Shown here: piece after piece, positions 24,985-35,721 of the stretch | Layout of the letters: each line of letters opens with the position of its first letter | How positions within the stretch are numbered: the first letter of the stretch is position 1 | Source: Entomomonas asaccharolytica | GTDB lineage: Bacteria > Pseudomonadota > Gammaproteobacteria > Pseudomonadales > Pseudomonadaceae | Assembly: GCF_016653615.1 (NCBI RefSeq) | Contig: NZ_CP067393.1 | Location: forward strand, 2,991,673-3,055,672 | DNA: 64,000 nucleotides | Reading direction: 5' to 3' | Position numbers and translations under genes: made by a program | Notes under the pieces: generated by a model | Database searches by the model: none | Told to the model about the DNA's origin: nothing | Seen by the model: the letters and a program-made list of their open reading frames with translations, nothing else

Positions 24985-25773
24985 CTAAAAAACTAAAAGT
25001 TGTGCTAACCAGTCATGTAATTGCTTAGGATTAGCTAACCGTTGCTTTGCACATGTTTCACCTTCCCCTATTTTTATCGAATAGCCCCCTAATTCATTAA
25101 CTTTTTTAAATGCATACTCATCAGTTACATCATCCCCTATGGCTATAGGAAAACGATTAACAAATGGCTCATCTTCCATAAACTTACTTAAAGCCTTCCC
25201 TTTATTAATATTAGAATTCTTAATCTCAAAAACCATCTTCCCTAATAAAATATCTAGATTTTGATAATCGCTTATTATTTCCTGCAAAGCACTAAAAAGC
25301 TTTTGTTCAATTGAAGGCATTGCACGGTAGTGAATAGCAATTGAATAACTTTTATCCTCTAACCAAACCTCAGGAAAACGCTTTAGTAAATCCTTTATTT
25401 TCGCTGTTACTTGCGCTATATCTTTTTCAAAACAAGCAGCAAAAAAAGTTTTACTCTGTGTTCTCCATTCTGCGCCATGTATGCCTGCTACATATAAACT
25501 TTTTAGGGATAGTAAACTATCAATATCTTTAATAGTACGTCCTGTAATAATTGCTAAAGCTCCTTCACAATATAGAGCTAGTTGCTTCAGTAAAAATCTT
25601 GTATCAGTTGAAATTAAAACATTACAAGGGTGGTCAACAATAGGTGTTAACGTTCCATCAAAATCCAAAAAAAGAGCTATTTTTTTTGGCTGTGCGTATT
25701 GTGTACGTTCTAAAAAATTATTTTGCTGAGTGAGTTTCCAGTGTAAATATGATTCTTTATATCCTATTGACAT
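24985..25773 (-). CDS. otsB: Trehalose-6-phosphate phosphatase
   Basis: OtsB removes the phosphate from trehalose-6-phosphate. This HAD-superfamily protein of 262 residues shows motif I LFLDFDGTLTPI (nucleophile Asp), motif II IITGRT, and motif IV IAIGDDVTDEYAF. KGKALSKFM supplies the motif III lysine region. The ATG was chosen; a GTG four codons earlier is possible, and neither has a strong ribosome site. It is the first gene of the otsB-otsA-dehydrogenase-deacetylase-methyltransferase-glycosyltransferase operon. Confidence 0.93.
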   Translation of the reverse strand: MSIGYKESYLHWKLTQQNNFLERTQYAQPKKIALFLDFDGTLTPIVDHPCNVLISTDTRFLLKQLALYCEGALAIITGRTIKDIDSLLSLKSLYVAGIHGAEWRTQSKTFFAACFEKDIAQVTAKIKDLLKRFPEVWLEDKSYSIAIHYRAMPSIEQKLFSALQEIISDYQNLDILLGKMVFEIKNSNINKGKALSKFMEDEPFVNRFPIAIGDDVTDEYAFKKVNELGGYSIKIGEGETCAKQRLANPKQLHDWLAQLLVF

Positions 25774-25957
25774 AGACACTATCACTTAATAAATTAATTG
25801 TATTTATACTATGTTATTGATTATTAAGTGTATATAAGACAATGGTAAGAAAACAAAAAGAAAACAGAGTTTTGATTAAGAATTTAATGTTATAAAAAAC
25901 ACGTTAATCAATGAAATGTATGCTGAAAATTTATTAATATCAGATCACTAATTATTT

Positions 25958-26356
25958 TTATTTTCTAAAGATAAACTGAATATTTGCGCCATCGATATCC
26001 CCCCTTTCCTTTAGATTAACGCTTTTGATTACATCTCCTCTTATGCCAAATCGCTCTTGTCCTGCAGCCCCATTAAATAAGTCAGGTAACACACCACCTA
26101 CGCTATTCTCTGCTTTTGGAAACTCTTTATTAGATGCACCAATATTTCGTTGTTTATTGTTTTGAAGTGGGCTTTTAGTAATAGGAAGCTCTAATGGGCT
26201 TAATAGTTGTTGGGTAAGATCCGTTGTTTGAGTTTGTTCTTTATTTTGTTTTGCAGAATGAGGTGTTGATGTTTTGTTAGATAGACTATACGTTACATCC
26301 GCATAGACAATAGGTATAAAAAGGCTAAACAATAAAGTAACAAGTTTCTTCGTCAT
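25958..26356 (-). CDS. Secreted or periplasmic protein of unknown function
   Basis: A 132-residue protein with a classic signal peptide (MTKKLVTLLFSLFIPIVYA) and probable cleavage after YADV. The mature part is polar, rich in Q, N, T and S and probably disordered up to residue 80, then has a conserved-looking tail with LPDLFNGAAGQERFGIRGDV. No family recognised. It is monocistronic, with 172 bases between it and the otsB gene. Confidence 0.65.
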   Translation of the reverse strand: MTKKLVTLLFSLFIPIVYADVTYSLSNKTSTPHSAKQNKEQTQTTDLTQQLLSPLELPITKSPLQNNKQRNIGASNKEFPKAENSVGGVLPDLFNGAAGQERFGIRGDVIKSVNLKERGDIDGANIQFIFRK

Positions 26357-26504
26357 AATAAATACTGCGTTTAATTTAGATAACTCTTTAGTAGTATATT
26401 GTGCTGTTTTATTGTTTTTTCAAGCTAAATAATATTACTAATAATTTCATATAGCTAATGGCCACCAGAAGTTCTAAACTTACTTTTAGTAAATGATAGA
26501 TTAC

Positions 26505-26939
26505 TTAACCAACTGATAATGCTGCCTTACCATAGCATTTAATAAATTCTGCTGGCATGCGCTTAGGCTTACCTGTTGAAAGCTGTATACAGCAAAATTG
26601 AGTGTAGGCTTTTAAGATTGTTTGTTGTGTTTGTGAATTTACTAATTGAAATTGGCGACTTATTCTTAGTTTATTATCCATTTCCACGATCCATGTCGCT
26701 AATTCTAGTCGATCATTATAATAAGCACTGGCTAGATAATCTATTTCATGGCGAATAACGGCCATTCCCCTGTCTAATTGTCTATAAATATCCATATTTA
26801 AACCAAGCGAATTAGAATGTTGCCATGCACAGTCCTCTAACCATTTAACATAGACAGCATTATTAACGTGCTTAAAAGCATCTATGTCTTCTGCTTTGGG
26901 TTGAATATCAATAACAAAGGACGGTTCTCTATCCCACAT
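26505..26939 (-). CDS. Acyl-CoA thioesterase, YbgC/4HBT family
   Basis: A 144-residue hotdog-fold protein. DIDAFKHVNNAVYVKWLEDC near residue 18 contains the conserved aspartate and the HVNN core of 4HBT thioesterases, and the rest is the antiparallel sheet of the fold. It hydrolyses an acyl-CoA or acyl-carrier ester; the chain length is not predictable. It stands two bases after the glycosyltransferase stop on the same strand. Confidence 0.85.
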   Translation of the reverse strand: MWDREPSFVIDIQPKAEDIDAFKHVNNAVYVKWLEDCAWQHSNSLGLNMDIYRQLDRGMAVIRHEIDYLASAYYNDRLELATWIVEMDNKLRISRQFQLVNSQTQQTILKAYTQFCCIQLSTGKPKRMPAEFIKCYGKAALSVG

Positions 26940-26941
26940 TA

Positions 26942-28066
26942 CTAATTCCGAAAAGCTTGAACCATCGGCAATTTCCAGAACACTTGCTCCACTGCTTCAT
27001 CAGAAAAATGGCTATAAAGCTTAACTTGCATAGCATCATGGCAACTTTGTAACTGTTCTATGGTTAATTGAGACATTCTTACTAATGCTTCTGCTAATAA
27101 TTGCTCATCACCAAAAGGGAAAAGTATACCCACATCCTTTACTACTTCTCTACCACCACCACAATCTGAACAAATAATGGGTATATCAGCTGCCATTGCT
27201 TCTAGTAACACCATTCCAAAGGGTTCTTTGTCTGAGGTCAGCGCAAATAAATCAAATGCTTTAAAATAATTACGGGCTTGCTCTACTTGCCCTAAGAATA
27301 ATACATCTTCAGCAATAGCTAATTCTTTTGCTAAGCCTTTGAGCTGATCCGCTAAACGTCCTGTTCCCATAATAGCTACTTGACTATTTTTAGGCAGTTT
27401 TGGTCTTGCTATAGCAAAAGCTCTAAGCAAAGTAGCCTGATCTTTATCAGGGTGCAGACGGCCTACATTGCCTACAATCCAAGCATGTTTATCTAAATGT
27501 AAAGCATGCCTTGCTTCTATTCGTGATAATAATTTACTACGTACTTGGTCAATATTTATATGATTATAGAGTGTTTCAATTTGATCACTAGGCCAAGATG
27601 GTAAGCATTTTTTCAGATCATCTGTAACTGCATTTGATACACCTAATAGAGATAATCTTTTCTTTTGCCAATTAGCAAATAAACGACGTCCCCATCGCTC
27701 ATAATCACCAAATGCGTGATGAACGCCAATAACAGGTAATGAGGTAGCTAAACAAGCAATCCAAATAGGTTTAAAGCGATGAGCAATGCAAAATTTAAAA
27801 TCACGAGAAGCTGCAATAGCGCGTAGATCAGTTATGGCTTTAAGTTTTAAGCCACGCACTTGTGCAGAGGTAAAATCCATAAACAGTACTTCATCAGAAG
27901 CACATTGCTTTGCCACTTCAGCATTTGGTTTGCCTGTTAAAAATACAGTAGTGACCTTATAGGGTGTACCTTTAAAGAGACTAGCATATTGCCTAGCACA
28001 GTCTAAAAAAGGGCCATCATAACCATGACAAAACTGTAATACTCTGGACTCTACCGATCGAGCCAT
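26942..28066 (-). CDS. Family 4-like glycosyltransferase
   Basis: A 374-residue GT-B enzyme. The N-domain contains HRFKPIWIACLATSLPVIGVHHAF. The C-domain has VGNVGRLHPDKDQATLLRAF near residue 196 and EPFGMVLLEAMAADIPIICSDCGG near 280, the EX7E-type nucleotide-sugar site of GT4 enzymes. It probably acts on a cell-surface glycan such as LPS core, though no LPS genes are adjacent. The thioesterase gene follows by two bases. Confidence 0.82.
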   Translation of the reverse strand: MARSVESRVLQFCHGYDGPFLDCARQYASLFKGTPYKVTTVFLTGKPNAEVAKQCASDEVLFMDFTSAQVRGLKLKAITDLRAIAASRDFKFCIAHRFKPIWIACLATSLPVIGVHHAFGDYERWGRRLFANWQKKRLSLLGVSNAVTDDLKKCLPSWPSDQIETLYNHINIDQVRSKLLSRIEARHALHLDKHAWIVGNVGRLHPDKDQATLLRAFAIARPKLPKNSQVAIMGTGRLADQLKGLAKELAIAEDVLFLGQVEQARNYFKAFDLFALTSDKEPFGMVLLEAMAADIPIICSDCGGGREVVKDVGILFPFGDEQLLAEALVRMSQLTIEQLQSCHDAMQVKLYSHFSDEAVEQVFWKLPMVQAFRN

Positions 28067-28151
28067 AGAACAGACTCTCCATTCTCAAAAATAAAATTAG
28101 TTAAAGTTTAACAGCCTAGCACCGTCTTTTGTAGCTATTCGACACAATTAG

Positions 28152-28877
28152 TTAACTATCTGTTAATACTTTCCAGAATGCAGGACTGCCTGATGCTTTT
28201 TCAATTTCGGCCAATCTCGCATCATGGGCTAGCAACTCCTCATCTTTAGCTTTAATCACCCTTGTTTTTGGGCGATCCATAGGTAATCTTTGTATAGCGG
28301 CCGCTTGTCCGCCTGATAGATTAGATTGCGCATTAGCTTCTAAACCTAAATTAGTCTGCCCGCCTGTCATCGTTAGATAAACATCAGCCAATAATTCAGC
28401 ATCCAATAAAGCGCCATGCAACTCACGTCCTGAGTTATCAACATGATAACGCTTACAAAGTGCATCTAAGCTATTACGTTGCCCTGGATGGCGCTCTCTC
28501 GCTAATTGTAAAGAATCCAATACTGAACAGTAGGCTTCCACATTAGCCCTATCAGTTTGTCCTAAAAGTTCAAACTCGTTATTAATAAAGCCAATATCGA
28601 ACACCGCATTATGAATCACTAATTGAGCATCTTTAATAAACTCATAAAAGTCATTGGCAATATCTTTGAACCTTGGCTTATCAATTAAAAATTCATTAGT
28701 AATACCATGAACTTTAATGGCCTCTTCATCAATTTCACGATCAGGCTGTAAATAAACATGAAAATGTCTATTTGTTAAACGTCTATTAATTATTTCTACA
28801 CAACCAATCTCAATAATTCGATGGCCTTCTGTTACAGGCATACCTGTAGTTTCAGTATCTAATACTACACTTCTCAT
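28152..28877 (-). CDS. dnaQ: DNA polymerase III epsilon subunit (3'-5' exonuclease)
   Basis: DnaQ is the proofreading subunit of the replicase core. The 241-residue protein has ExoI VLDTETTGMP (Asp6 and Glu8), ExoII IHNAVFDIGFINNEF near residue 99, and ExoIII HGALLDAELLADVY near 160, completing the DEDDh site. The tail past residue 190 is the alpha-subunit binding segment. It lies seven bases after rnhA, as in other Gammaproteobacteria. Confidence 0.95.
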   Translation of the reverse strand: MRSVVLDTETTGMPVTEGHRIIEIGCVEIINRRLTNRHFHVYLQPDREIDEEAIKVHGITNEFLIDKPRFKDIANDFYEFIKDAQLVIHNAVFDIGFINNEFELLGQTDRANVEAYCSVLDSLQLARERHPGQRNSLDALCKRYHVDNSGRELHGALLDAELLADVYLTMTGGQTNLGLEANAQSNLSGGQAAAIQRLPMDRPKTRVIKAKDEELLAHDARLAEIEKASGSPAFWKVLTDS

Positions 28878-28884
28878 AGCTACC

Positions 28885-29343
28885 CTACTTTAACCCACCT
28901 AAACTTTCTATTATTTCAGCAACACCACGATTAGCCAATTGATCTGCACGCTCATTACCTATATCACCTGCATGACCTTTTACCCATTGCCAAGTAATAT
29001 GGTGTTTAACCACTTGTTCATCCAACATCTTCCATAAGTCTGCATTTTTAACAGGTTTTTTATTAGATGTCTGCCAATCTTTTCCTTTCCAACCTGCTAA
29101 CCACTCTGTAATCCCTTTTTTGACATACTGGGAATCCGTCAGCATACAAACTCTACAAGGTCTTTTTAAAGCGGATAATCCTTTAATTGCTGCTAATAAC
29201 TCCATACGGTTATTAGTTGTATCCAGTTCCCCACCCCATAATTCTTTTTCGATCCCTTTGTAGAGAAGTAATACTCCCCAACCGCCAGGACCAGGATTAC
29301 CCTTACAAGCTCCATCTGTATATATTTTAACTATGTCACTCAT
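28885..29343 (-). CDS. rnhA: Ribonuclease HI
   Basis: RNase HI cuts RNA in RNA-DNA hybrids. The 152-residue protein begins [17 protein letters not shown] (catalytic Asp near residue 9), then [12 protein letters not shown] (Glu), [11 protein letters not shown] (Asp) and [15 protein letters not shown] (His and Asp). Its start overlaps the upstream methyltransferase gene by eight bases, and dnaQ follows by seven, forming a three-gene unit. Confidence 0.97.
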   Translation of the reverse strand: MSDIVKIYTDGACKGNPGPGGWGVLLLYKGIEKELWGGELDTTNNRMELLAAIKGLSALKRPCRVCMLTDSQYVKKGITEWLAGWKGKDWQTSNKKPVKNADLWKMLDEQVVKHHITWQWVKGHAGDIGNERADQLANRGVAEIIESLGGLK

Positions 29344-30088
29344 CTACTCTCACATCATTTCTATTAACCACTGGTATAGGCGCTAAAGCACCTAAAATAC
29401 TCTTCTTTTTACTTTTTAAAGGTGTAGGCTGAATCATCATTTTGCGGGCGCTAACTATATAAAAACCATTCCCCCACCATTTACGGTGCTGACCTATTGC
29501 CTCTAAGCCTACTACCCTATCTTGTACCACAACACTATTTGGCAGACCATAAGCACCTTTCCATGTACGCTCAACATTAAAACCTAATAATCTTAACCAA
29601 TCTACTAAGCGGCTATAAGTAATACTGTGAGATTTGCTTAATACTCCAAAATAGCAACGCCGATAAATTCCCCAATAACTATAAGGATTAAAACCGACTA
29701 TTAATATATGTCCTCCTGGCCTTATACAACGTGCAGCTTCTCGTAAGGTGTTATGAGGAGAATAAGCAAAATCTAAAGTATGCTGCAATACAACAGCTTC
29801 AACCCCTTCTGTTAGAATTGGCCAAGCATGTTCCTCACAAATAATATCGGCATTAAAACCCTCATAACCTACAGAAACGATTTCATCAACATCTTTTATA
29901 GGTTGTACTAGATTATATAATGGTCCTGCTTGTAATAAAAAACGTCCAAAATAATAACTTAGCGCTTGATCAATTAATGGCTTTTCAAGTGATATTAGTC
30001 GTTGACCTTTACCGCTGGCAAACCATGACCTAACTGATTGCACATGCTGTTTCATTTGTTGCTGATTGGCTGGAAGTAATTCTGTCAT
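29336..30088 (-). CDS. SAM-dependent methyltransferase upstream of rnhA
   Basis: A 250-residue class I methyltransferase of the type found upstream of rnhA in Pseudomonas (PA1814-like). It has a degenerate motif I ([22 protein letters not shown]) and a clear [21 protein letters not shown] segment near residue 125, which is the post-motif of the fold. The substrate is unknown. It diverges from gloB across 170 bases. Confidence 0.8.
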   Translation of the reverse strand: MTELLPANQQQMKQHVQSVRSWFASGKGQRLISLEKPLIDQALSYYFGRFLLQAGPLYNLVQPIKDVDEIVSVGYEGFNADIICEEHAWPILTEGVEAVVLQHTLDFAYSPHNTLREAARCIRPGGHILIVGFNPYSYWGIYRRCYFGVLSKSHSITYSRLVDWLRLLGFNVERTWKGAYGLPNSVVVQDRVVGLEAIGQHRKWWGNGFYIVSARKMMIQPTPLKSKKKSILGALAPIPVVNRNDVRVDE

Positions 30089-30258
30089 TTATTTAGTCTT
30101 AGCTCCTATTACCCACAATATAACAGATTACGCCCTTAAATTATTCATTAATATGCCTTTTTTATAACAAACTTGTAGCTAAAATATTAAAAAATACTTC
30201 AAAAAACCACCATAAAAAGTTATCTTCTCTACTATTATTAATTATATGAGTATTAGCC

Positions 30259-31047
30259 ATGTTCGAAGTACAAGCTTTATCTGCCTTTAATGATAACTAT
30301 ATTTGGTTAATTAAGAATAAAGCAACTAAACAGTGTGCAGTAGTAGACCCAGGTGATGCAACACCTGTTCTACAATGGCTAGCTCAAAACCCACAATGGC
30401 AACTTACTACCATTCTTATTACACACCATCATCAAGATCACACAGGGGGCATTAACTTATTAAAACAACAAACTACAGCGATTGTTTTAACGCCTAACAA
30501 TCCCTCTATTCCTCATAGCGATATTATTCTAACTAACAATCAATTAGTTAATATATTAGGTAAAACAGCGCAAATAATTACTGTTCCAGGGCATACCCTT
30601 GATCATATCGTTTATTATTTTCCAAAACAGTTAGATGATACTGTCCCTTGGCTTTTTAGTGGTGACACCTTGTTTGCAGGTGGATGTGGACGTGTCTTTG
30701 AAGGTACGATGGAACAAATGTACTATTCACTTGAACAGCTAAGGCAACTACCAGACGAAACGCTTATTTATGCTGCTCATGAATATACAGTCAGTAACTT
30801 AAAATTTGCTACAGCAGTTGAACCTGAAAATAGCATAATTAAGCAACGTCTTGAACATTGTTTAGCACTCAGAGAAAAACTGCTAAATACACTACCATCT
30901 ACAATCTCTTTAGAAAAGCAGACCAACCCTTTTTTGCGTTGTGGTTTAGAAAATCTTAGAAAAACCGCTAGCTTCCATATAAAACAAGAGCTTGAATCAC
31001 CTGTTGAAATATTTACGACCCTAAGAGAATGGAAAAACAATTTTTAA
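30259..31047 (+). CDS. gloB: Hydroxyacylglutathione hydrolase (glyoxalase II)
   Basis: GloB splits S-lactoylglutathione to lactate and glutathione, ending the glyoxalase pathway. The 262-residue metallo-beta-lactamase protein contains ITHHHQDHTGG near residue 55, VPGHTLDH near 113, FSGDTLFAGGCGRVFEGT near 134, and YAAHEYT near 172. These give the full dinuclear metal set. mltD follows on the same strand after about 95 bases. Confidence 0.94.
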   Translation: MFEVQALSAFNDNYIWLIKNKATKQCAVVDPGDATPVLQWLAQNPQWQLTTILITHHHQDHTGGINLLKQQTTAIVLTPNNPSIPHSDIILTNNQLVNILGKTAQIITVPGHTLDHIVYYFPKQLDDTVPWLFSGDTLFAGGCGRVFEGTMEQMYYSLEQLRQLPDETLIYAAHEYTVSNLKFATAVEPENSIIKQRLEHCLALREKLLNTLPSTISLEKQTNPFLRCGLENLRKTASFHIKQELESPVEIFTTLREWKNNF

Positions 31048-31141
31048 AGGATGAGTTTTATCAAGAAATATTCTGTAAAAACTTGACCTCCTAAATTATG
31101 TTTTTTAAAATCGTTGTTTTAGAAGTTTTAAATTTAGGGAT

Positions 31142-32551
31142 ATGTTGATGTTGGTTGGCCTAGTAAAATTCTTTAAGCTAAATATAGCATGTAAAACCGC
31201 GCTTTTATTTAGTACTTTAGTTGCATTAACATTTATGGCTGGCTGTAGTTCCTCAAAAAACCAACTATCGGATAATAACGCCATAACCCTTTCTCAAGAT
31301 AAGCATATCATTCTAAAAAGAGGCACTGTTATTCAACAAGGCTTTTATGGTGATGATTTATGGCAAAGAATACGCAACGGTTTTCAACTACAAAATGAAT
31401 ATCATGGCGTTAACAATTCCCGTATAGAGCAGCAACAACGTTTATTAACCTCCAATAAAAAATCCACTGAACAACTATTAGCTAAAGGCAGTCCTTATTT
31501 ACACTATATTGTTGAACAACTAGAAGCTCGCAATATGCCTTTAGAGCTTGCTTTATTACCAGCTGTAGAAAGTGCTTACAATCCAACGGCCTACTCACAC
31601 ATGAAAGCCGCTGGTCTATGGCAATTTATGCCAAGAACTGGAACACACTTTAACCTTCAACAAACACGTTGGTATGATGGTCGCTTAGATATTATTGCTT
31701 CTACGAATGCGGCCTTAGATTATCTACAATATTTACATAATATGTTTAATGATTGGCCTTTAGCACTTGCAGCTTATAACTCTGGCGAAGGTACAGTAAG
31801 AAGAGCTATTCAACAAAACCAAAAACTAAATCGACCTACTGACTACTGGAATTTATCATTACCTAACGAAACCATACACTACGTACCTAAATTATTGGCT
31901 CTATCTAGAATTGCTTTTTCACCTGATAACTATCAAGTAAATTTGACACCTATTCCTAACCAACCCTACTTTAATAAAATTGAAATTAATCATCAAATTA
32001 AGTTAGATACAGTAGCTTCTTTAATAGGCATTGACACTCAAGAACTACAAAACTTAAATGCAGGTTTAAAAGCGCAAGCTGTTATTAACAACGAATGCCC
32101 TAAACAATTACTAGTTCCTTCCCATAAAGCTGCTATTTTTAATGATTTACTTGCAGCAGGCAGTATTCCTAATGAAAATATTTCTCTATGGAATAACTAC
32201 AATATACGTTCAGGTGACACGTTGCTCAGTATTGCAGCTAGACACAACACTAGTGTTAATGAGCTAAGAAGCATTAATAAACTCGCTAGTAATCAGGTTC
32301 TAAAAGCAGGACAATCGCTTAAAGTACCAATGGTAGCCAGTTCCTCTACTAACAACAATACATCAGAACAACCTTTAAGAACCATAGTATTGAAAGACAA
32401 CAGAAAATACACCATTCAAGCAGGTGATAACCTTTGGAGTATTTCACAAAAGAATAATATTAAGTTAGAAAAACTACTAGAACTTAATCAATTAAGTGCT
32501 AATGCTTCCATTAAACCAGGTCAACAACTCTATATTACTGATCGGAATTAA
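31142..32551 (+). CDS. mltD: Membrane-bound lytic murein transglycosylase D
   Basis: A 469-residue peptidoglycan-cleaving lipoprotein. The signal ends with a lipobox at FMAGC (near residue 34). The SLT domain contains LPAVESAYNP (catalytic Glu near residue 136), AAGLWQFMPRTG and LALAAYNSGEGTV. Two LysM domains follow: one from YNIRSGDTLLSIA and one from YTIQAGDNLWSIS at the C-terminus. The layout matches MltD of E. coli and Pseudomonas. It converges on rplQ across a bidirectional terminator. Confidence 0.93.
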   Translation: MLMLVGLVKFFKLNIACKTALLFSTLVALTFMAGCSSSKNQLSDNNAITLSQDKHIILKRGTVIQQGFYGDDLWQRIRNGFQLQNEYHGVNNSRIEQQQRLLTSNKKSTEQLLAKGSPYLHYIVEQLEARNMPLELALLPAVESAYNPTAYSHMKAAGLWQFMPRTGTHFNLQQTRWYDGRLDIIASTNAALDYLQYLHNMFNDWPLALAAYNSGEGTVRRAIQQNQKLNRPTDYWNLSLPNETIHYVPKLLALSRIAFSPDNYQVNLTPIPNQPYFNKIEINHQIKLDTVASLIGIDTQELQNLNAGLKAQAVINNECPKQLLVPSHKAAIFNDLLAAGSIPNENISLWNNYNIRSGDTLLSIAARHNTSVNELRSINKLASNQVLKAGQSLKVPMVASSSTNNNTSEQPLRTIVLKDNRKYTIQAGDNLWSISQKNNIKLEKLLELNQLSANASIKPGQQLYITDRN

Positions 32552-32733
32552 TGAGATTTGGTCTTGTTAAAGATAGGTTTATCTTTGAATGAGCTATTAA
32601 CTTTCTTTTATTATTGTTTAAATACTAACGATTAGCATATTAAGATATATTGTTTTGCTATTTTTCCATGTAAGCTATCTAAACTACAATCTTAATCTCA
32701 CAAACTGTAAATATTACTAAAACATCCATAACA

Positions 32734-32762
32734 AAAAAGCCAAGCTTAGAGCTTGGCTTTTT
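32734..32762. terminator. Bidirectional terminator between mltD and rplQ
   Basis: The stem AAAAAGCCAAGC-TTAGA-GCTTGGCTTTTT has A and T runs on both sides, so it can end mltD transcription rightward and the alpha-operon transcript leftward. Confidence 0.88.
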
Positions 32763-32781
32763 ATAACTAGGTAACTAATGC

Positions 32782-33180
32782 TTATTCAGCTTTAGCTTCC
32801 ACTTCAACCGCTTCTTTCTTCAAAGGACGATCAACTAACTCTACATAAGCCATAGGAGCATTATCACCTTGACGGAAACCGCATTTTAAAATACGGATAT
32901 AGCCGCCTGGACGAGTAGCATAACGCTTGCCTAATTCATTAAAAAGAATACCTACAGCTTCTTTAGAACGAGTACGGCTAAATGCTAAACGACGGTTAGC
33001 AACACTATCTACTTTAGCTAAAGTAATTAACGGTTCAGCAACGCGACGTAATTCTTTTGCTTTAGGTAATGTAGTTTTAATTAATTCATGCTCAAATAAC
33101 GACACTGCCATGTTTTGGAACATAGCTTTACGATGAGAGCTTGTACGGTTTAAATGGCGACCACTTTTACGATGACGCAT
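32782..33180 (-). CDS. rplQ: 50S ribosomal protein L17
   Basis: L17 sits at the base of the large subunit near the exit tunnel. The protein has 132 residues and begins [20 protein letters not shown], as in all bacterial L17. It is the last gene of the alpha operon, 43 bases after rpoA, and ends in an acidic EVEAKAE tail. Confidence 0.98.
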   Translation of the reverse strand: MRHRKSGRHLNRTSSHRKAMFQNMAVSLFEHELIKTTLPKAKELRRVAEPLITLAKVDSVANRRLAFSRTRSKEAVGILFNELGKRYATRPGGYIRILKCGFRQGDNAPMAYVELVDRPLKKEAVEVEAKAE

Positions 33181-33223
33181 GGTTGTAATTCCTTACCAAA
33201 TATACACTCGGTGGTGATTATGA

Positions 33224-34222
33224 TCAGCCAAAAGACCGATCATCTTTCTTAATACTTGCCGGCGGCCAATTATCTAGGCGCATACCTAGCGATAGACCAC
33301 GAGAAGCTAAAACATCTTTAATTTCTGTTAAAGATTTTTTACCTAAATTCGGCGTTTTCAATAATTCTACTTCGGTGCGTTGAATCAAATCACCAATATA
33401 GTAAATATTCTCTGCTTTCAAGCAATTAGCTGAACGTACTGTCAACTCTAAATCATCAACTGGACGAAGTAGAATTGGATCAATTTCATCTTCAGGCTCA
33501 TCAACTATCGTTTCGATTTCACTTTGTAAATCAACAAACGCAGCTAATTGATGTTGAAGAATAGTCGCAGCACGACGAATTGCTTCTTCAGGATCTAAAG
33601 TACCATTGGTTTCTAAATCAAGCACTAACTTATCCAAGTTTGTACGTTGTTCCACACGAGCATTTTCTACTACGTAAGAAACACGACGCACTGGACTAAA
33701 AGTAGCATCTAATTGTAGGCGACCTATCGCTCTTGTTTCATCATCTGAAGCACGAGCATCAGCAGGTACATAACCACGACCACGAGCAATCTTTAATCTC
33801 ATATTCAATGCACCTTTATTAGATAAATGGGCAATGATATGATCTGGATTAACGATCTCTACATCATGTTCTAATTGAATGTCTGCTGCAGTCACTACAC
33901 CTTCACCCTTTTTAGAAAGAGTTAAAGTTACTTCGTCACGGCCATGCAACTTAACCGCTAAACCTTTTAGGTTTAACAATATTTCAATTACATCCTCTTG
34001 CACACCTTCAATAGTGCTGTACTCATGGAGCACACCATCAATTTCGGCTTCAATTACAGCGCAACCTGGCATAGAAGAAAGCAGGATACGGCGTAATGCA
34101 TTACCTAATGTGTGACCAAACCCACGCTCAAGAGGCTCTAAAGTGATCTTAGCGCGAGTTGTACTGATATCCTCAACATCAATATGTCGAGGAGTCAGAA
34201 AATCATTTAGCATACTATGCAT
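33224..34222 (-). CDS. rpoA: RNA polymerase alpha subunit
   Basis: Alpha assembles the polymerase and contacts UP elements and activators. The 332-residue protein has the N-domain dimer motif [20 protein letters not shown] near residue 32 and an acidic linker (EPEDEIDP). The C-domain has [22 protein letters not shown] and [22 protein letters not shown]. The sequence is very close to the Pseudomonas form. It lies between rpsD and rplQ in the standard order. Confidence 0.98.
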   Translation of the reverse strand: MHSMLNDFLTPRHIDVEDISTTRAKITLEPLERGFGHTLGNALRRILLSSMPGCAVIEAEIDGVLHEYSTIEGVQEDVIEILLNLKGLAVKLHGRDEVTLTLSKKGEGVVTAADIQLEHDVEIVNPDHIIAHLSNKGALNMRLKIARGRGYVPADARASDDETRAIGRLQLDATFSPVRRVSYVVENARVEQRTNLDKLVLDLETNGTLDPEEAIRRAATILQHQLAAFVDLQSEIETIVDEPEDEIDPILLRPVDDLELTVRSANCLKAENIYYIGDLIQRTEVELLKTPNLGKKSLTEIKDVLASRGLSLGMRLDNWPPASIKKDDRSFG

Positions 34223-34244
34223 GGTAGCACCTTTAATTTAGCAA

Positions 34245-34865
34245 TTACTTGGAGTAAAGCTCAACGATCAGGTTTTCATTGATGTCAGCTGGTAAATCGC
34301 TACGCTCAGGAACGCTCTTGAAGACGCCTTCTTTTTTGTTAGCATCTACTTCAACCCATGCTACAAAACCACGAGAAGAGTTCAATTCTAATGCTTGAGC
34401 AATACGTAGTTGATTCTTACATTTTTCACGAACGGCTACTACATCACCTGCTTTCACTTGGTATGATGGAATATTAACTACTTGACCGTTCACAGTAATA
34501 GATTTGTGTGATACTAACTGACGTGCTTCAGCACGAGTAGCACCAAATCCCATACGGAATACTACGTTATCTAAACGACACTCAAGAATTTGCAATAAGT
34601 TTTCACCTGTTGCACCTTTACGGCGAGCTGCTTCTTTATAGTAACCGCTGAACTGACGCTCTAATACACCATAAATACGGCGTACTTTTTGTTTTTCACG
34701 AAGCTGTAAACCATAGTCAGATAAACGTCCACGACGTTGACCATGTTGACCAGGTGCAGTTTCCATATTACATTTTGATTCTAACGCACGTGAACCGCTC
34801 TTTAAGAAAAGATCTGTACCTTCACGACGAGACAGTTTACATTTGGGACCAATATAACGAGCCAT
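34245..34865 (-). CDS. rpsD: 30S ribosomal protein S4
   Basis: S4 nucleates assembly of the small-subunit body and in E. coli represses the alpha operon. The 206-residue protein begins [16 protein letters not shown], with an S4 RNA-binding domain around residues 96-160 ([30 protein letters not shown]). It follows rpsK by 14 bases. Confidence 0.98.
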   Translation of the reverse strand: MARYIGPKCKLSRREGTDLFLKSGSRALESKCNMETAPGQHGQRRGRLSDYGLQLREKQKVRRIYGVLERQFSGYYKEAARRKGATGENLLQILECRLDNVVFRMGFGATRAEARQLVSHKSITVNGQVVNIPSYQVKAGDVVAVREKCKNQLRIAQALELNSSRGFVAWVEVDANKKEGVFKSVPERSDLPADINENLIVELYSK

Positions 34866-34879
34866 TTTTCACTGCCTCC

Positions 34880-35269
34880 TTAAACGCGACGTTTCTTAGG
34901 TGGACGACATCCATTATGCGGAATAGGCGTCACATCAGTAATGCTAGCGATCTTATAACCACAAGCGTTAAGTGCACGAACGGCAGACTCACGACCAGGG
35001 CCAGGACCTTTAACATTTACTTCAAGATTCTTTAAACCATACTCTAATGCTGCTTGACCAGCACGTTCTGCCGCTACTTGAGCAGCAAATGGAGTACTTT
35101 TACGAGAACCACGGAAACCAGAACCACCAGCAGTAGCCCAAGAAAGAGCATTACCTTGACGGTCAGTAATAGTTACAATGGTATTATTAAAAGAAGCATG
35201 GATATGGGCGATCCCATCAACCACCGTCTTTTTGACTTTTTTACGAGTACGAGCAGCAGGTTTTGCCAT
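34880..35269 (-). CDS. rpsK: 30S ribosomal protein S11
   Basis: S11 forms part of the platform at the mRNA exit. The 129-residue protein has [15 protein letters not shown] near residue 22 and ends [18 protein letters not shown], as is universal for bacterial S11. It stands between rpsM and rpsD. Confidence 0.98.
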   Translation of the reverse strand: MAKPAARTRKKVKKTVVDGIAHIHASFNNTIVTITDRQGNALSWATAGGSGFRGSRKSTPFAAQVAAERAGQAALEYGLKNLEVNVKGPGPGRESAVRALNACGYKIASITDVTPIPHNGCRPPKKRRV

Positions 35270-35294
35270 AATAATTAAATCCTATAGTAGACAA

Positions 35295-35651
35295 TTACTT
35301 GCGAATTGGCTTGCGTGGTCCCTTACGGGTACGAGCATTCGTTTTAGTACGTTGACCATGAACAGGTAAACCACGACGGTGACGCAGGCCACGGTAGCAA
35401 CCTAAATCCATCAAACGCTTAATGTTCATATTAACTTCACGACGTAAGTCACCTTCAGTCGTAAATTTAGCCACTTCACCACGAAGCTGTTCAAGCTGCT
35501 CTTCTGAAAGATCTTTGATCTTCGTAGCTGGATTAATACCAGCCGCCGCACAAATTTGATGTGCAGTTACGCGACCTACACCATAAATGTAAGTCAACGA
35601 GATAACAGTATGTTTGTTATCTGGAATGTTTACGCCTGCAATACGGGCCAT
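35295..35651 (-). CDS. rpsM: 30S ribosomal protein S13
   Basis: S13 is in the small-subunit head and contacts the P-site tRNA and large-subunit bridges. The 118-residue protein begins [14 protein letters not shown] and ends in the basic tail [18 protein letters not shown]. It is the first gene of the alpha operon here, after a 126-base gap with a terminator. Confidence 0.98.
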   Translation of the reverse strand: MARIAGVNIPDNKHTVISLTYIYGVGRVTAHQICAAAGINPATKIKDLSEEQLEQLRGEVAKFTTEGDLRREVNMNIKRLMDLGCYRGLRHRRGLPVHGQRTKTNARTRKGPRKPIRK

Positions 35652-35721
35652 TCATTAAACTCCATTTGACAGCTATTTTCACCTTGGAAGTCAGGTATAA
35701 GGTATAAAATATTATTGCTGT

